Notes: generated by a model from the sequence alone, not told the origin. Positions 12,067 through 24,329 are shown, numbered from the stretch's first letter. The stretch: 64,000 bases of DNA from Dugong dugon (GCA_030035585.1 CM057472.1:88285601-88349600); one strand, 5' to 3'. Program-made: numbers and translations.

Positions 12067-15000
12067 CGACTGCTTTCAATAAATTGCCTTTTTGTGCCCT
12101 TCTTTCTGTAAAGACACTTTAGATTGTGTCTAGATCTTTGAAACTGTCAGCTTCTCTTCTGTTTGGGCCTTTGAGGTCTTATTTAAAACTATATAATCTC
12201 TGCAGCCATACCCCCCCACCATCACAGAAAAGCACTAACAATCTTCTTCACATGGATGCAGAGTCCTTCTTTGTCACCAGCTCTCTAGTTTCTCTCTACC
12301 TCCTATCCCATCAACTCTTACCATGGATTTTTCAAACCAGTCTCCCCATTACACTTAACCATCATTCTTGCTGCTCTCTGTCTCATCCTATTGGCATAGA
12401 GTCGACTACAGTATCCATTTCTTAACTCATTTTGTAATAAGTCAACACAATATGCAATGCGTATTCACTGGGCTAGTTGAGACTTCTGCATAATTTAAAT
12501 ATTATCTCTCTTTATAAAATTTCCATAAGGTTTTCCGTAATTCTTTATGACTACTACTGACTGCCAAAGAACATAAAAATGTATCCTTAAGTTTTCACAG
12601 ATACCTCTGGCCTTTTGGAAGTCTCCAAATAATTCAAAAACACTTTTTGAGGAAGAAATTAATTATATCTCCGTTTGTTTCCTTGTTATCTATTTTGAGA
12701 TGAAACTCAAGCTCTATGACTCTTAGTTTATCCACTAGCTTCAAATGCATATGGATTTATTATTTAATAATTATGAAATATTTACCCTGCATATTGAGTT
12801 GAGTACAATACAATCTCAATTTAGAATACTCAAGAAATAGAATGTTCCATCAAATGAAATTCCTGGTCAATAGTAAACCTTTTGTTAAAATGTTGCTGAT
12901 ACAAATATTTTTCGTGTAGACCACTCATCTTTTCTGTATTAAAAAAATTATCATTAGATTCACTAAACTTCAATTCAGGATCTTACGTACCTCCAGGTCA
13001 TTTCAGTGCCAAAAATGTGGAAATGTAGGAAATTGAGCTACATCTATACCATCTAGAGTCTCAGAGAATCCCATGGAGAAGAGTTATTTTAGTAAATATC
13101 TGATATTACCTAGATTTTTGCATAAGGCGCACCTCTCTGTTCAAATCTAAGCACATTGAAATTTCTGGTTCAGAAAATAAATTTAATATTTGTTAAAAAC
13201 TATAATTGATAAAAATTCTTAAAACTGGATAAAGTTCCACTTCTGTTTTGTAAATTAACACCATTACTTTAGTTTGAATATAATTTTGTCCTGTTAGACA
13301 CTAAACAGTTATATCTTCAGATTCTTTATATTCAGTTTTTCCGCCTATTCATTTATTTATTTAATTCTTGATCATTAGCCAAACTGTACTTTGTAGGCTG
13401 GTTGATCCAATTAAAATGGCTCTCCTGTTACTATGAGAAGGGAAATTTATTTCTGAGGAATAGGTATGAGGTAGAGGGTTAGTGGTGGTATGATATGGGG
13501 GAAAGAGTAAGGCCAAATGCGTAGTAATTTATATGATATGCTGAAGGGTGACAAGGAGCTAAGCGAGGAAGATAGTAAGCTGACATCTACCACCACACAA
13601 CAGTGTCCTATTTCGGCTTTCACTCCCTTGTTCACATGCTGTGCAAGTAGATAGGGGAGAAACATCCATGTCATGCTCTCAGTTTTCTCAGGGACCAGCT
13701 TTCTGAGCTACTTTCTCATCCTAGCATTCTCAGGATATTAGAAAGAGATACATTTTACTTGATTCGGTTCTCTTTTTCATCCTAGATCAGGGTCACAGTG
13801 AAGCTCAATATGGACTGACAACCATTGGCATTTTGTGTGACTTAGGATACAGGTTAGCTTCACTGCTGTGGAAGCATCCTTCTGTACAAATCCAATCCCC
13901 CCTCCCACTACCAAGGTTAATATTCAAGAGCTTATATTGCTGATAGCAAGAGTTCAGTATCATACTTGTTGTTTTCATTGATGCTACTTGTCTGTTCCCT
14001 AGATGGAAGGTGTTGGAGAAAAGGCTTCTTAAATGTTTTACAGATACTCATTCTATACTGCCTTGAATGCTTTGAAGTAGTATGATTCCTATTTTAACTG
14101 CTTCATAGCACATGAAGAATCTTGCAGAACATGTTTACTGCATAAGAGCAAGCCTGCCTCATTCATAACCTCTAGTAGCTGGCAGCCTTTGGACTCTTTC
14201 TACCGCTTGAAAACTCTTCTGTTCCTTGAAAGCATTGTGCGCTATAAGTATAAAGGATGTTTTTATTTCCTAAAAGGATTTTACACAAGTCACTTAGAGG
14301 TAAAGCTTAATTGAGCTTTAACACAGTGTTACTAAAATTTAGAAGAAATGAAGTACCTCTGTCTCTTTTCCTTGTGGTAGCCATGAGCCAGAATCATGTG
14401 TATTAAACATAAATCTGTTACTTTTTTTTCCTATAGTGTCAAGGAGGACAAAAAGTAGATGGTAGCCAAGTGACCTGTGTTTGGTCTCATCTGTGTCACA
14501 ACAGTGTGACCTCTGGCAAGTCATGATATGATTCTGTAAAGAGTATTCTGAAAGTGAAATCCTATGCAAACTAAATGTATGATTATTATAATCCCTCGGA
14601 GATATTTAGACAACTTCCCCCATTTGATGGGGCTAGTGTATGGTTGATGGGTGATATTTATTTCATTTTTCTGACAAGCATTCAACTCTTTGGAGATATT
14701 TTAAAAAAGAAGAAGAAGAAGAAAAGAAAAGATTGAATAACACAGTTTTGGTAACGGTGATTTTCATCGTCTCTTGTGTTATATATAGCTCTATAATCTC
14801 CATAACTTCATGTCTGGAAACCTTTAGCCAACAGCACCACAGTCTCCAGGATGTTACCTAGGACTGCTGAAGAGCTAGCTGTAAGCTACAACTTACATGA
14901 GATTACAACATATAGAGAAGAAAGAAATTGAATCCAATTAAACCTGGAGGAAGAATCCCATACGACATAATTTGGTAGATTTGAATATTTTTGAGATTTA

Positions 15001-15705
15001 CCCTCTCACGAAGATTGAAACTACTAGGAGGCCCACCATGGCCCAAAGAGATAAAGATTTTGTACACACATCCAGGACAGCACTTGGATTCAGCAGTTCC
15101 CCCTTCAAGCGTCCCCTTCAGTCTTGCTGTGGTGTCCAATGTTCATTCTCTCACAGCAGGAGGTGGGGATAAAGGGGATTTGACTTCTCTACTTGAGATC
15201 CCTCTATTGAGAACTGGGACAAGAGGACACATTGCCGCTTGCCTATCTTTCAGAAAATGACTACTGTGATAGCATAAAATGTCCCGAGAGCATTGCCTTG
15301 AGGGAAGTGTGTTTTTAATGATATGATTTTGGTCTCCAGCCCATTGTGGATAGCTTGGCATATGTCATGTTATATTTAAACAGTGCTGACTGATACAGTG
15401 GATATTAATTGGCAGTGAGTGATTAGGCTGCAGGTCTTTGTTACCCAGCCTTTCAGTAACTGATCATTAACTATGAGGAAATGTTTGACCCAGAAGGTCA
15501 TTACTGTTATTAAGTGGGAAAAGAAATTAAAATGCCCCAGTTGCTTTTTTACGAGTCAAATGAGGATAAAACCAAAAAATAAAAAGGAAAAAAGACAACT
15601 TGCTATTACCATGGAGTCAGCGTCTGTTTACAGTACTGTTCTTTTCCCAAGAGCAGATGAAAATGTTAATGGGGGAAAGGGCTGTATTTTCAAATTCCCG
15701 CTGCT
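12067..15705. other. Mostly unique intron
   Basis: AT-rich intron. A short (GAA)n/(GAAA)n run lies at 14706-14733. No coding pattern was found; the plus-strand frame at 12126-12425 may be very old LINE debris. Confidence 0.45.
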
Positions 15706-16138
15706 TTATTCTCTAGTCAGTTACTGTCGAGTTGATTCCAAATCATGGCGACCCCATGTGTTACAGAGTACAATTGCTCCATAGGGTTTTATTGGCTGTA
15801 ATTTTAACAGACAGGAGCCCTGGTGGCACAGGGTTTAAAGCATTTGGCTGCTAACTGGAAGGCCGGTAGTTCGAATCCACCAGCTCTCCACTGGAGAAAG
15901 ATGTGGCAGTCTGCTTCATAAAGATTTCAGCCTTGGAACCCTATGGGGCAGTTCTTCTCTGTCCTAGATGGTCGATAAGAGTCAGTATCGACTCGACAGC
16001 AATGGGTTTGGTTTTAGTTTGGTAATCTTAATGGCGGTAGATCACCAGGCCTTTTTTCTATAGTGACACTGGGTGGGTTTGAAATGCCAACCTTTAGGTT
16101 AGTAGTCAAGGGCTAAGCACTTGTGCCACCCAAGGACC
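15706..16138 (-). mobile_element. Host AfroSINE-type element split by a second SINE
   Basis: The left part (15710-15812) carries the tail (gtcgagttgattccaaatca) and core. The right part (16016-16138) resumes with atcaccaggcc, gggtgggtttgaaatgccaa and the head complement gtgccacccaagga. Its head resembles the GGTCC-TGGGTGG type. It was interrupted at its gtaattttaa site. Confidence 0.8.
15813..16015 (+). mobile_element. AfroSINE nested in an opposite-strand SINE
   Basis: Complete: head ggagccctggtggcacaggg, B box gttcgaatccacc, core ccttggaaccctatgggg, tail cagtatcgactcgacagcaa and ending gggtttggttttag. It is flanked by the imperfect target duplication gtaattttaa (15798-15807) and gtaatcttaa (16022-16031). 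Confidence 0.9.
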
Positions 16139-17515
16139 TCTACTTTATTCTCTAGGAGCTCACTATTTGGACATACACTAAAGAGAAAGAAACTTCAAAG
16201 CATTCTTCAACTCCATCAAGAGAATGTAATTCTTAAATTTTTCACAGGAATCACTTTGTCTGGACTCAGTTTTCTAGCAGCCTTAGAGTAATTTTTTAAA
16301 TGAAAATGAGCTAGAGAATAATGTTACTGGGTACATTTTATTATGTAAAATTATAGTAGTGTGCTGTATGTCTTTGGAATTCCCTTTACCATAAGCTGTT
16401 TGTGTTTTATTGAATTTTCCCGAGTATGCCTTAGCATTCACTTTGAGAGGAAACTGTGAATCTTGGCTCTTCTTCTTGATTCATTCTATGACCTTTGCAA
16501 TTTTGTCTGTTCCATAATATCCTCTCCACCCTCATAATGCAGAAAGAAAATGAGAATGCTCTGACAGGGTGAGTCTTGGCAATTAAAACTTCACATTTAA
16601 GTTATCTATTGAGAGAAAATATTACTCTGCCTTTTAATAAAAGAATACAATTAAACCCTCCCTGAAACCTCTCTCTTCGAGTGTATTAATGCCTTATATA
16701 AAAGATAGAAATGGATTCTTGGTTAGCTGAAAAGTCAAAGCAAGAGCCAAAAACGTATCTACCCATAAATCGTTTAATTAATATTAAATATCCCAACCTT
16801 GACTCTAGCTGACTAATAAAAACAAGAATAGGAGAGCTACGGTATACTTTGTGGTTATTACCCTGTTGTTTTAGTCCTGGTTCAGTTCTATTGTTGATGT
16901 TAGGTGCCGTCAAGACAGTTCCGACTCATAGCGACCCTAGGTACAACAGAACGAAACACTGCCCAGTCCCACTCCATCCTCACAGTCATTGTTATGCTTG
17001 AGCCCATTGTTGCAGCCACTGTGTCAATCCATCTAATTGAGAGTCTTCCTCTATTTTGCTGACCCTCTACTTTACCAAGCGTGATGTCTTTCTCCAGGGA
17101 CTTGTCCCGTATAATAACATGTCCAAATTACCTGGGACCAAATCTCACCATACTCACTTCTAAAGAGCATTCTGGCTTATACTTCTTCCAAGACAGATTT
17201 GTTCATTCTTCTAGCAGTCCATGGTATATTCAGTATTTTTCACCAACACCATAATTAGAAGGCTTCATTTCTTCTTTGGTCTTCCTTATTAATTCTCCTG
17301 CTTTCACATGCATAAGAGTTGAATGAAAATATCATGGCTTAGGTCAGATGCACCTTAGTCCCAATGCAATGCATCATTTGATTTCAAGACTGCTGCTTCC
17401 ATGGGTGCTGATTCTGGATCCATGTAAAGTGAAATGCTTAACAACTTCAGTTTTTCTCTGTTTATCATGATTTTGCTTATTGGACCAGCTGTGAGAATTT
17501 TTATTTTCTTTATGT

Positions 17516-17583
17516 TGCAGTTCTGCTCTGTCCTATAGGGTCGCTGTGAGTCAGAATTGACCCGATGGCAATGGGTTTGTTTT
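17516..17583 (+). mobile_element. AfroSINE tail fragment inside the RTE element
   Basis: gttctgctctgtcctatagg then gtcagaattgacccgatggc then gggtttgttttt, in the opposite orientation to the RTE. Only the 3' third of a SINE is present. Confidence 0.75.
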
Positions 17584-17669
17584 TCTTTGGCTATGCTAAA
17601 GTGCAATCCATACAGAAGGCTGTGGTCTTTAATTTTCATCAGTAAGTGCTTCTAGTCCTCTTCACTTTC

Positions 17670-17710
17670 AGCAAGCAAGGTTGTGTCATCTGCCTATTGC
17701 AGCTTGTTAA
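17670..17710 (-). pseudogene. RTE catalytic box with a stop codon
   Basis: On the minus strand gca-gat-gac-aca (17682-17693) codes for A-D-D-T, the catalytic box of the reverse transcriptase. The codon before it, normally tyrosine, reads TAG. This shows the element can no longer make an intact enzyme. Confidence 0.7.
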
Positions 17711-18342
17711 TGAGTCTTCTACCAATCCTGATACCGTGTTCATTTTCATATTGTCCAGATTCTCAAATTATTGGCTCAGCATGCAGAATGAGTAAGTATG
17801 GTGAAAGAATACAACCTTGATGCACACCTTTCCTAATTTTAAACCATGCAGTGTCTCCTTCTTCTGTTCAAACGACTACCTCTTGGTCTATATACAGGTT
17901 CCACATAAGCACAATTAAGTGTGCTGGAATTCCCATTCCTCGCAATGTTATCCATAATTTGTTATGATCCACACAGTTGAATGCCTTTGCATAGTCAATA
18001 AAACACAGCTAAACATCCTTCTGGTATTCTGTGCTTCAGCTAAGATCCATCTGACATCAGCGTGATATCCTTCATTCCAATGTTCCCTTCTGAATCCAGC
18101 TTGAACTTCTGGCGGTTCCTGTAGATGTACTACTGCAACTATTTTTTAATGATCTGAAAAATTTTACTTGTGAGTCATATTAATGATATCATTTGATAAT
18201 TTCTGCATTTCGTTGGATCTCCTTTCTTTGGAATGGGCAAAAATATGGATCTCTCCCAATCAGTTGGCCAGGAAACTGTCTTCCAAATTTCCTGATGTAG
18301 ACAAGTAAGTACCTCCAGCCCTGAATCTATTTGTTGAAACAT

Positions 18343-18663
18343 CTAGGTTGGTATTCTGTCAATACCTGGCGCCTTGATTTTCACCATTCCCTTCAGTGCA
18401 GCATAGACTTCTTCTTTCAGTACCACTGGTTCTTGATCATATGCTACCTCCTGAAATGGTTGAATGTTGACCAATTCTTTTTGGTATAGTGACTCTGTGT
18501 AGTCCTTCCATCTTCTTTTGGTGCTTCCTGCATCATTCAGTATTTTCCCTATAGACTCCTTCAATATTGTAACTTGAGAATTGAATTTTTTATTCAGTTC
18601 TTTCAGCTTCAGCAAAGCCAAGCGTGTTCTTCCCTTTTGGTTTCTAACTCCAGGTCTTTGCAT
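18343..18663 (-). pseudogene. RTE linker and start of reverse transcriptase, remnant
   Basis: A 106-codon minus-strand frame with R-R-W-K-D-Y-T-E-S-L-Y, the conserved block before the RTE reverse transcriptase. After it comes E-V-Y-A-A-L-K, and it ends K-A-P-G-I-D-R-I-P, equivalent to the first RT block K-A-x-G-x-D-G-I-P. It is interrupted by stops downstream. Confidence 0.8.
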
Positions 18664-19334
18664 ATCTCATTATAATACTTTACTTTTCCTTCTTGAGCCA
18701 CCCTTTGAAATCTTTGTTCAGCTATTTAATTCATCATTTCTTCCATTCTCTTTAGTTGCTCTATGTTCAAGATCAAGTTTCAGGGTAATTTCTGACATCT
18801 ATTTTGGTGTTTTCTTTCTTTCTTATCTTTTTAATGACCCTTTGCTTTCTTCATATATGTTGTCCTAGATGTCATTCCATAACTCATCTGGTCTTCGGTC
18901 ATTAGTGTTCAATGCATCAAATCTAGTCTTGAGATGGTCTCTAAATTCAGGTGGGATATACTTAAGTTGTATTTTGGCTCTCATGGACTTGCACTAATTT
19001 TCTTCAGCTTCTACTTGAACTTGCATATGAGCAATTGATGGTCTGTTGTACAGTCTGTCCCTGACCTGGTTCTCACTGATGATATGGAGCGTCCTCATTG
19101 TCTCTTTCCACGGATGTAGTCGATTTGATTCCTGTGTTTTCCATCTCATGAGGTCCACGTGTTTACTTGCTATTTACGTTGTTGAAAAAAGGTATTTGCA
19201 ATGAAGAAGTCAGTGGTCTTGCAAAATTCTATCATGCAATCTCCGGTATCATTTCTATCACCAAGGCCACATTTTCCAACCACCAATCCATTTTCTTTGT
19301 TTCCAACTTTAGCACTCCAATCACCAGTAATTAT

Positions 19335-19628
19335 CTATGCATCTTGATTGCATATTTGAACAATTTTAGACTGCAGAAGTTGGTAAAAAGCTTCAATTTC
19401 CTCATCTTTGATATTAGTGGTTGGAGCAGAAATTTGAATAATAGTCATATTAACTGGTCTTCCTTGTAGGCATATGAATATTATCCTATCACTGGCAGCC
19501 TTGTACCTCAGGATAGATCTTGAAATGTTCTTTTCAATGATGAACATGATGCCGTTCCTCTTTAATTTGTCATTCCTGGAATAGTAGACCACATGATTGC
19601 CTGATTTTAAATGGCCGATACAGTCCAC
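19335..19628 (-). pseudogene. RTE endonuclease domain remnant
   Basis: A 97-codon minus-strand frame with G-H-L-K-S-G-N-H-V-V-Y-Y-S, then R-N-G-I-M-F-I, then D-R-I-I-F-I and I-I-Q-I-S-A-P-T. These are the middle motifs of the APE-type endonuclease of BovB/RTE, where the last is usually V-Y-A-P-T. The catalytic N-terminal part (upstream on the minus strand) and the following G-D-W-N/F-N motif are outside this frame, so it is inactive. Confidence 0.8.
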
Positions 19629-20340
19629 TTTAGCTCACTAATACCTAGGATATCAATCTTTATGCTTTCCATTTCATTTCTGATGATTTTCATTTTTCTA
19701 AATTCATACTTCATACATTCCACATTCTAATTATTAGTAGATGTTTTCAGCTGTTTCTTCTCATTTTGAGTCATGCCGCATCAGCAAATGAAGGTCCTGA
19801 AAGCTTGACTCCATCCACATCATTAAGATCAACTCTACTTTAAGTTGGCAGCTCTTCCTCCATCATTTTTAAGTGCCTTCCAACCTGAGAGGCTCATCTT
19901 CCAGCACTATACTAGGCAATGTTCTGCTGCTATTCATAAGATTTTCACTGGCCAATATTTTCTGAAGTAGACTGCCAAGTCATTCTTCCTTGCCTGTCTT
20001 TGTCTGGAAGCTCCACTGAAACCTGTCCACGATGGGTGTCCCCGCTAGTATTTGAAATACCAGTGGCATAGTTTCCAGTATCACAGCGACATGCAAGCCA
20101 CCACAGTACAACAAATTGACAGACGCATGGGGTTCAGTTCTACACATTCAGTTTGACATTACTCCCTCCTTTCTTTCTTTGGTTGAGAAAAGCTTCAGGG
20201 TTTGTAAATGCCATTGTTTTGCCCATGAAACTTGGGATCACAGGCTTACCTTTTATGTCTGAAGACTAGATAAAGCAATTTATTTGTTTGGAACTCTCTT
20301 TAAGTGAGGTTTAGAAGATACTGGGTTTATTTTTGTGTGT

Positions 20341-20341
<1 letters not shown>

Positions 20342-20374
<33 letters not shown>
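20342..20374. repeat. Poly(T) run of 33
   Basis: An uninterrupted run of T. A clean homopolymer suggests a fairly young minus-strand retrotransposon tail or microsatellite, but no element body with a polyadenylation signal was recognised on its right. Confidence 0.9.
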
Positions 20375-20376
<2 letters not shown>

Positions 20377-21477
20377 AAAGATTAAGACTTTAGAAGGTTC
20401 TTTTGGCTACTTTAAAAAGGAAATATATCTCTCTACCAAATAGTACTGAAGGAAGTGTGCTGCACCTGTTTGAAGACAAGTGCGTCTGATCTCCAAAGAC
20501 TCAGAAAAATCTCTTCCCTAGTTGTATTTGTGCATACTTATTGTTGTCTTGCTTTTTTTAAAAAACAGGTGAAGCTCAAACGAGCACAGCGTGGTCCAGA
20601 TGGTGTTTAAAGCTGCTCAAGTTTCTTTTATGTAACTTTCCTTTCGTAAAGTGGGTTCCAGCTGGGAGTCTACTGGGCCGTTTAAACTAACTTTACCTCT
20701 TTAATGCTTTTGTTATTCTCATTCTCTCTCCCTCTCTTTCTCATTTCTCACCGCTTTCTCTTACACACACACACAAAGGCATGAACATGGCCATTCCAAA
20801 TGTATAACATTTAATCACATCCAACAGGGCTGAAAGTAACTCTGCAGGGCTTTATTAACTGTCTCTCAGGCAAAACATTTTATTTAGTTGGAAGAAAGAA
20901 AAACTCTGCAGGATGAATTTTCAAACAGAGAGTAGAATTCTTATCCAGAGATAGGAATTATTTGCAAGGCTTCCACTTTCCCCATAGAGGGCTTACTTAA
21001 GAAAAGGTGAAAACAGGCATCCTGTTCATGTTAGGAGAGTACATGGCAATGTCCCCATTCAGTCAAGTGTCCCCAGCAGTGAACATTTGCTTGGCAGAAG
21101 AGTTTCTTTAAATACCCGGAACAAGCATTCCTTCTGAGATTAAACAAATAGCATGTGCTGGCATTTGTAGAAAAAGATCACTTTCCTGGTGTACCAGTAA
21201 TATACACTGATTTGATTTGTTTGTCAAGTAGCAGAGAAGGGTTTCCCTGGAGCCATCAATGTTTCATCTCTCTCTCTCTATGTGTGTGTATATATGCTCT
21301 TCATTCCACGATCTTCCTCCTCTATACTTATCCAGTGCTTTAGCCCATCCAAATTAGTCTCTTATTCCCATTCCCTCCTTTATACTTTACTGCTTCTATG
21401 CATTAGTTTGTGATATGCACCTGAACTATCTGTTCCCACCTCTGTCTATTAATATCATATTATTCTGTCAAAGCCAA
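20375..21477. other. Unique intron
   Basis: No repeat family and no gene recognised, apart from a short (AC)n at 20763-20776 and TC/TG runs near 21270-21290. Confidence 0.45.
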
Positions 21478-21706
21478 AGACCATCATCTCCATGAATTCC
21501 TCTATGACCCTCCCGGTCAGAAGTTATCACACTTTCCTTAGAACCCCTCTTTTATTTTTCTTTCTACTATTTGACTATTACTTAATGACCTTCATCCCAG
21601 ACACTTATCTATTGAATTATAAGCTTCTTGAGGATTGGGGCCACTTCATATTTCTTCCCCTCCCCCCTGTCAGATCATTAACTCAGGAAAGAACTGTTGA
21701 ATGAAT
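21478..21706 (+). mobile_element. L2 LINE 3' end
   Basis: Features ccatgaattcctctatgacc, attataagcttcttgaggat and aaagaactgttgaatgaatg follow L2 order. Confidence 0.65.
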
Positions 21707-22549
21707 GGGTGGTAAGACAGCAGCCTTGGCACAGCTGAGTATACCGTTTGAGGCCACTGAACAGAATTTTCTCAGTGCAAAGGTATTTGTTCCTGGACAA
21801 ATTGAGTGTAACGCCTTGGTCTCCTTAAAATCATCTGCTAAGCAATCTGTTTACATCTGTTAAAATTATTGAAACATTTCAGTGCTAGTTGGAAAATAGC
21901 CTCTGCCTCAAGACCCCAGTGCCCTCTACTTTCAGGCCACCTGAGTCTCTCTTGGCAGGACTTCCCTCTGTCCCTGCTGTAAGGTGGATTGAGGCCTGGT
22001 ACATCAGAAGCTTCCAGGATTCAGCGCCAGCGTTATAGCTGCTATCCGTTATAATTAACCAGTGCTCCTACTGCACTGATTGTTAAATACTCACTGCTGA
22101 ATTTTGTATAACTCCTGCCAATATCATTGTAATAGCCAGTGTGACACTCACAGAAGACAGTTAAACCCATAGATTGTTTATGGAATACGTCTGCCCTTCA
22201 CTTCAGTGGGGAAGGAACTAGGGATCTAAATAAATACTGTGAGTTCCTTAAGCCTTTTCCCAATTGGGCTGCAAAAGTTAATGAAATTGGAGCTCAAGCT
22301 TAAAATAAAGATATAGCTATAGACGTATCCTATGATATAGCTATATATAGAGAGAGATATTGTTTCATAGAGGGGTACATGGGAAATTAGATTCCATTTG
22401 GACCCATGCATACCAAGCAATTGGAAGCATATGAAAAATATTTTAAATGCAAGAATTACCTTCCAGAAGAAGGTATCACTTATATGGGAAATTAAGGGTC
22501 CAATCCAATGTGTTCCTAGGTGTACAACCTATAAAGGTATTAAAAACTA

Positions 22550-22900
22550 AAGTATATTTATTCTGCCTTTAAAGGTGTTTAGAGACTGCCTTGTGTGTTC
22601 ATGCATGCTCCGCAACTAACACTGTTTAAACGCTATTTCCCTGCATGCATTAATGTGTGCACTGAAGGGGAGAAGAGCAAGGGATGATAAACTGTGTTAA
22701 CTGCACAACGTTCAACTAAGATTTATCTAAGAAAGAACAGTCTAGTGCATTAATGTGAATATTCAAAGATAGATGTTTATCTTAATGGACTCAGAGGTAC
22801 TTACAAACAGCGTAACTGCTGAAGTCATTTTACAGGGCATTTATTCAGAGCAATTGCACTTACTATTACTTTTCTTTACATAAAGAATTCCATTTAAGGG
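22550..22900. other. Repeat-free block, possible conserved non-coding element
   Basis: No repeat signature. Contains several factor-like words in a short space: gcatgcattaatgtg, gatgataaactgtgttaact and ctagtgcattaatgtgaata (the TGCATTAATGTG word occurs twice, near 22647 and 22747). A regulatory role is a guess from composition only. Confidence 0.3.
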
Positions 22901-23112
22901 TTTAAGTGAGGCAGGATTAGTGTGACCAAAGAACCATAGGTTCCTGCTGGGCTCTGCTCAGCTGAGGCTGTTTGGAATAATAAGAAACAAAACCCCAAAT
23001 CTCTTTTTTGGCACTTTTTGGACTTCTTCTAAAAGACTGGCCTATTAAAATGTTAAATTATCCCCAATTACCAGATTACTCCATCATACTTGACTTTCTT
23101 TAAGCCTGTTGT

Positions 23113-23480
23113 CATTGTTAGGTGCCATCAAGTCAGTTGCCACCCACAACGACCCTATGTGACAGAGTAGAACTGCACGTAGAGTTTTCTAGGCTGTAAT
23201 CTTTACGGAGGGAGCACCGTTGGTGGAATGGTTACGATCTCTGCTGCTAACCGAAAGAAAGGTTGGCAATTTGAACCTACCTGCCACTCGGCAGAAGAAA
23301 AGATGTGGCAGTCTGCTTCCATAAAGATTATAGCCTTGGAAACCCCATGGAGCAGTTCTACTCTGTCCTATATGGTCGCTATGAGTCGGAATCCAGTTGA
23401 TAGCAATGGACCTGGTTGGGTTTGGAATCTTTATGGAAGCAGATCAAGTCTTTCTCCCATGGAGTCACTGGGTGGGTAAC
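23113..23480 (-). mobile_element. Second host SINE split by a nested SINE
   Basis: The left part (23113-23210) has tail gttaggtgccatcaagtcag and core gacagagtagaactgcacgt. The right part (23426-23480) resumes ctttctcccatggagtcact-gggtggg. Its tail is very like the RTE 3' end. Confidence 0.8.
23211..23425 (+). mobile_element. AfroSINE nested in an opposite-strand SINE, second case
   Basis: Head ggagcaccgttggtggaatg, gctgctaaccgaaagaaagg, core agatgtggcagtctgcttcc, then ccttggaaaccccatggagc, and tail cgctatgagtcggaatcc. It is flanked by near-identical copies of aatctttacggag (23199-23211) and aatctttatggaag (23426-23439), taken as the target duplication. Confidence 0.9.
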
Positions 23481-23924
23481 CCTGCAAATAAGGAATTCAC
23501 TCCCTCATACATTTTTGTACTTGATTTGAATTGCAAGATAAGTTGCTCACTAAAGGCCTGTCTGAACTAATGAGACATTTTGTATCTTGAAAGCAAATGT
23601 GCTTTTCTAGAGAACCCCCCGTTTTTGACAAACAGTTTGTAAAGGTATTGCTACCCCTGCCACCCCATTGGTTGAAATTAATAATAATCTGAAAAGAGGG
23701 AAGTGCCTTCCCTCCTCCATCCCTATCATTTCCATCCTTCAAACACAGCTCCTGGCTTGCCCAATTCTATTTGTATTAATAGAAATTTCCTGAGTTCCTA
23801 CTATCCATTTTAATATTTATTTTGCACCTCTATTTCGGTCGAGCACTGTATTAGTCTTGGGGATGATTTCAAAACAATAATAAAAAATGTGGTAATATAA
23901 CCAACACATTACAAGCAGTGACAT

Positions 23925-24115
23925 CTGAGTTATCAGTACCCATTGCAATCCACTTTATAATAGCACGAGATAGGTATCATTGTCTCACATTTACAGAAGA
24001 GAAAATGGGGGTGCAGAGGGCTTATGATTGCTCTGGGCTCCCACCATTATTAGTAAGGGCAGAGCTCATATTTTCTGACCCCCAAACACAATACTTTGCC
24101 CTTGATATTATGGTA
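23925..24115 (-). mobile_element. MIR SINE, diverged
   Basis: Reverse MIR-like order: gataggtatcattgtctcac, catttacagaagagaaaatg, ggggtgcagagggcttatga. Weak match. Confidence 0.5.
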
Positions 24116-24329
24116 GCCTCTGGACAAGGTCCCTTTCCTCCCTCGAGTAGCTTGCAATAGAGTAAAAGGGAAAATAATTACATTATGAGTCCGAATATAA
24201 TAAATGCTTTAAGAGAGAGTCCATGAAAGTACTGTTTTGGCATGGTAAAGAGAGTATTTTATTGTTCATCCCCGAGATCAGGAAATAAGCTGCATGAGAA
24301 AGCATTTGGGTTGGTCTCCAAAGAACAAT

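Larger units (their letters stand above)
16893..20150 (-). mobile_element. RTE/BovB-type LINE, near full length, minus strand
   Basis: The 3' terminus at 16893-16960 reads gttgatgttaggtgccgtca then ttccgactcatagcgaccct. This corresponds to the BovB 3' end and to the tails of the SINEs in this window. Further in lie a reverse-transcriptase region (17.6-18.7 kb) and an endonuclease region (19.3-19.65 kb), both on the minus strand and both broken. The order endonuclease, reverse transcriptase, 3' end is that of RTE elements of about 3.2-3.3 kb. The 5' end is estimated near acagtacaacaaattgacag at about 20105-20150. A SINE fragment interrupts it at 17516-17583. BovB/RTE elements in Afrotheria are known and attributed to horizontal transfer. 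Confidence 0.85.

Noticed and set aside
20342..20374. Poly(T) as the tail of a minus-strand processed pseudogene
   Set aside because: No polyadenylation signal complement within 30 bases to the right and no gene-like sequence beyond it.
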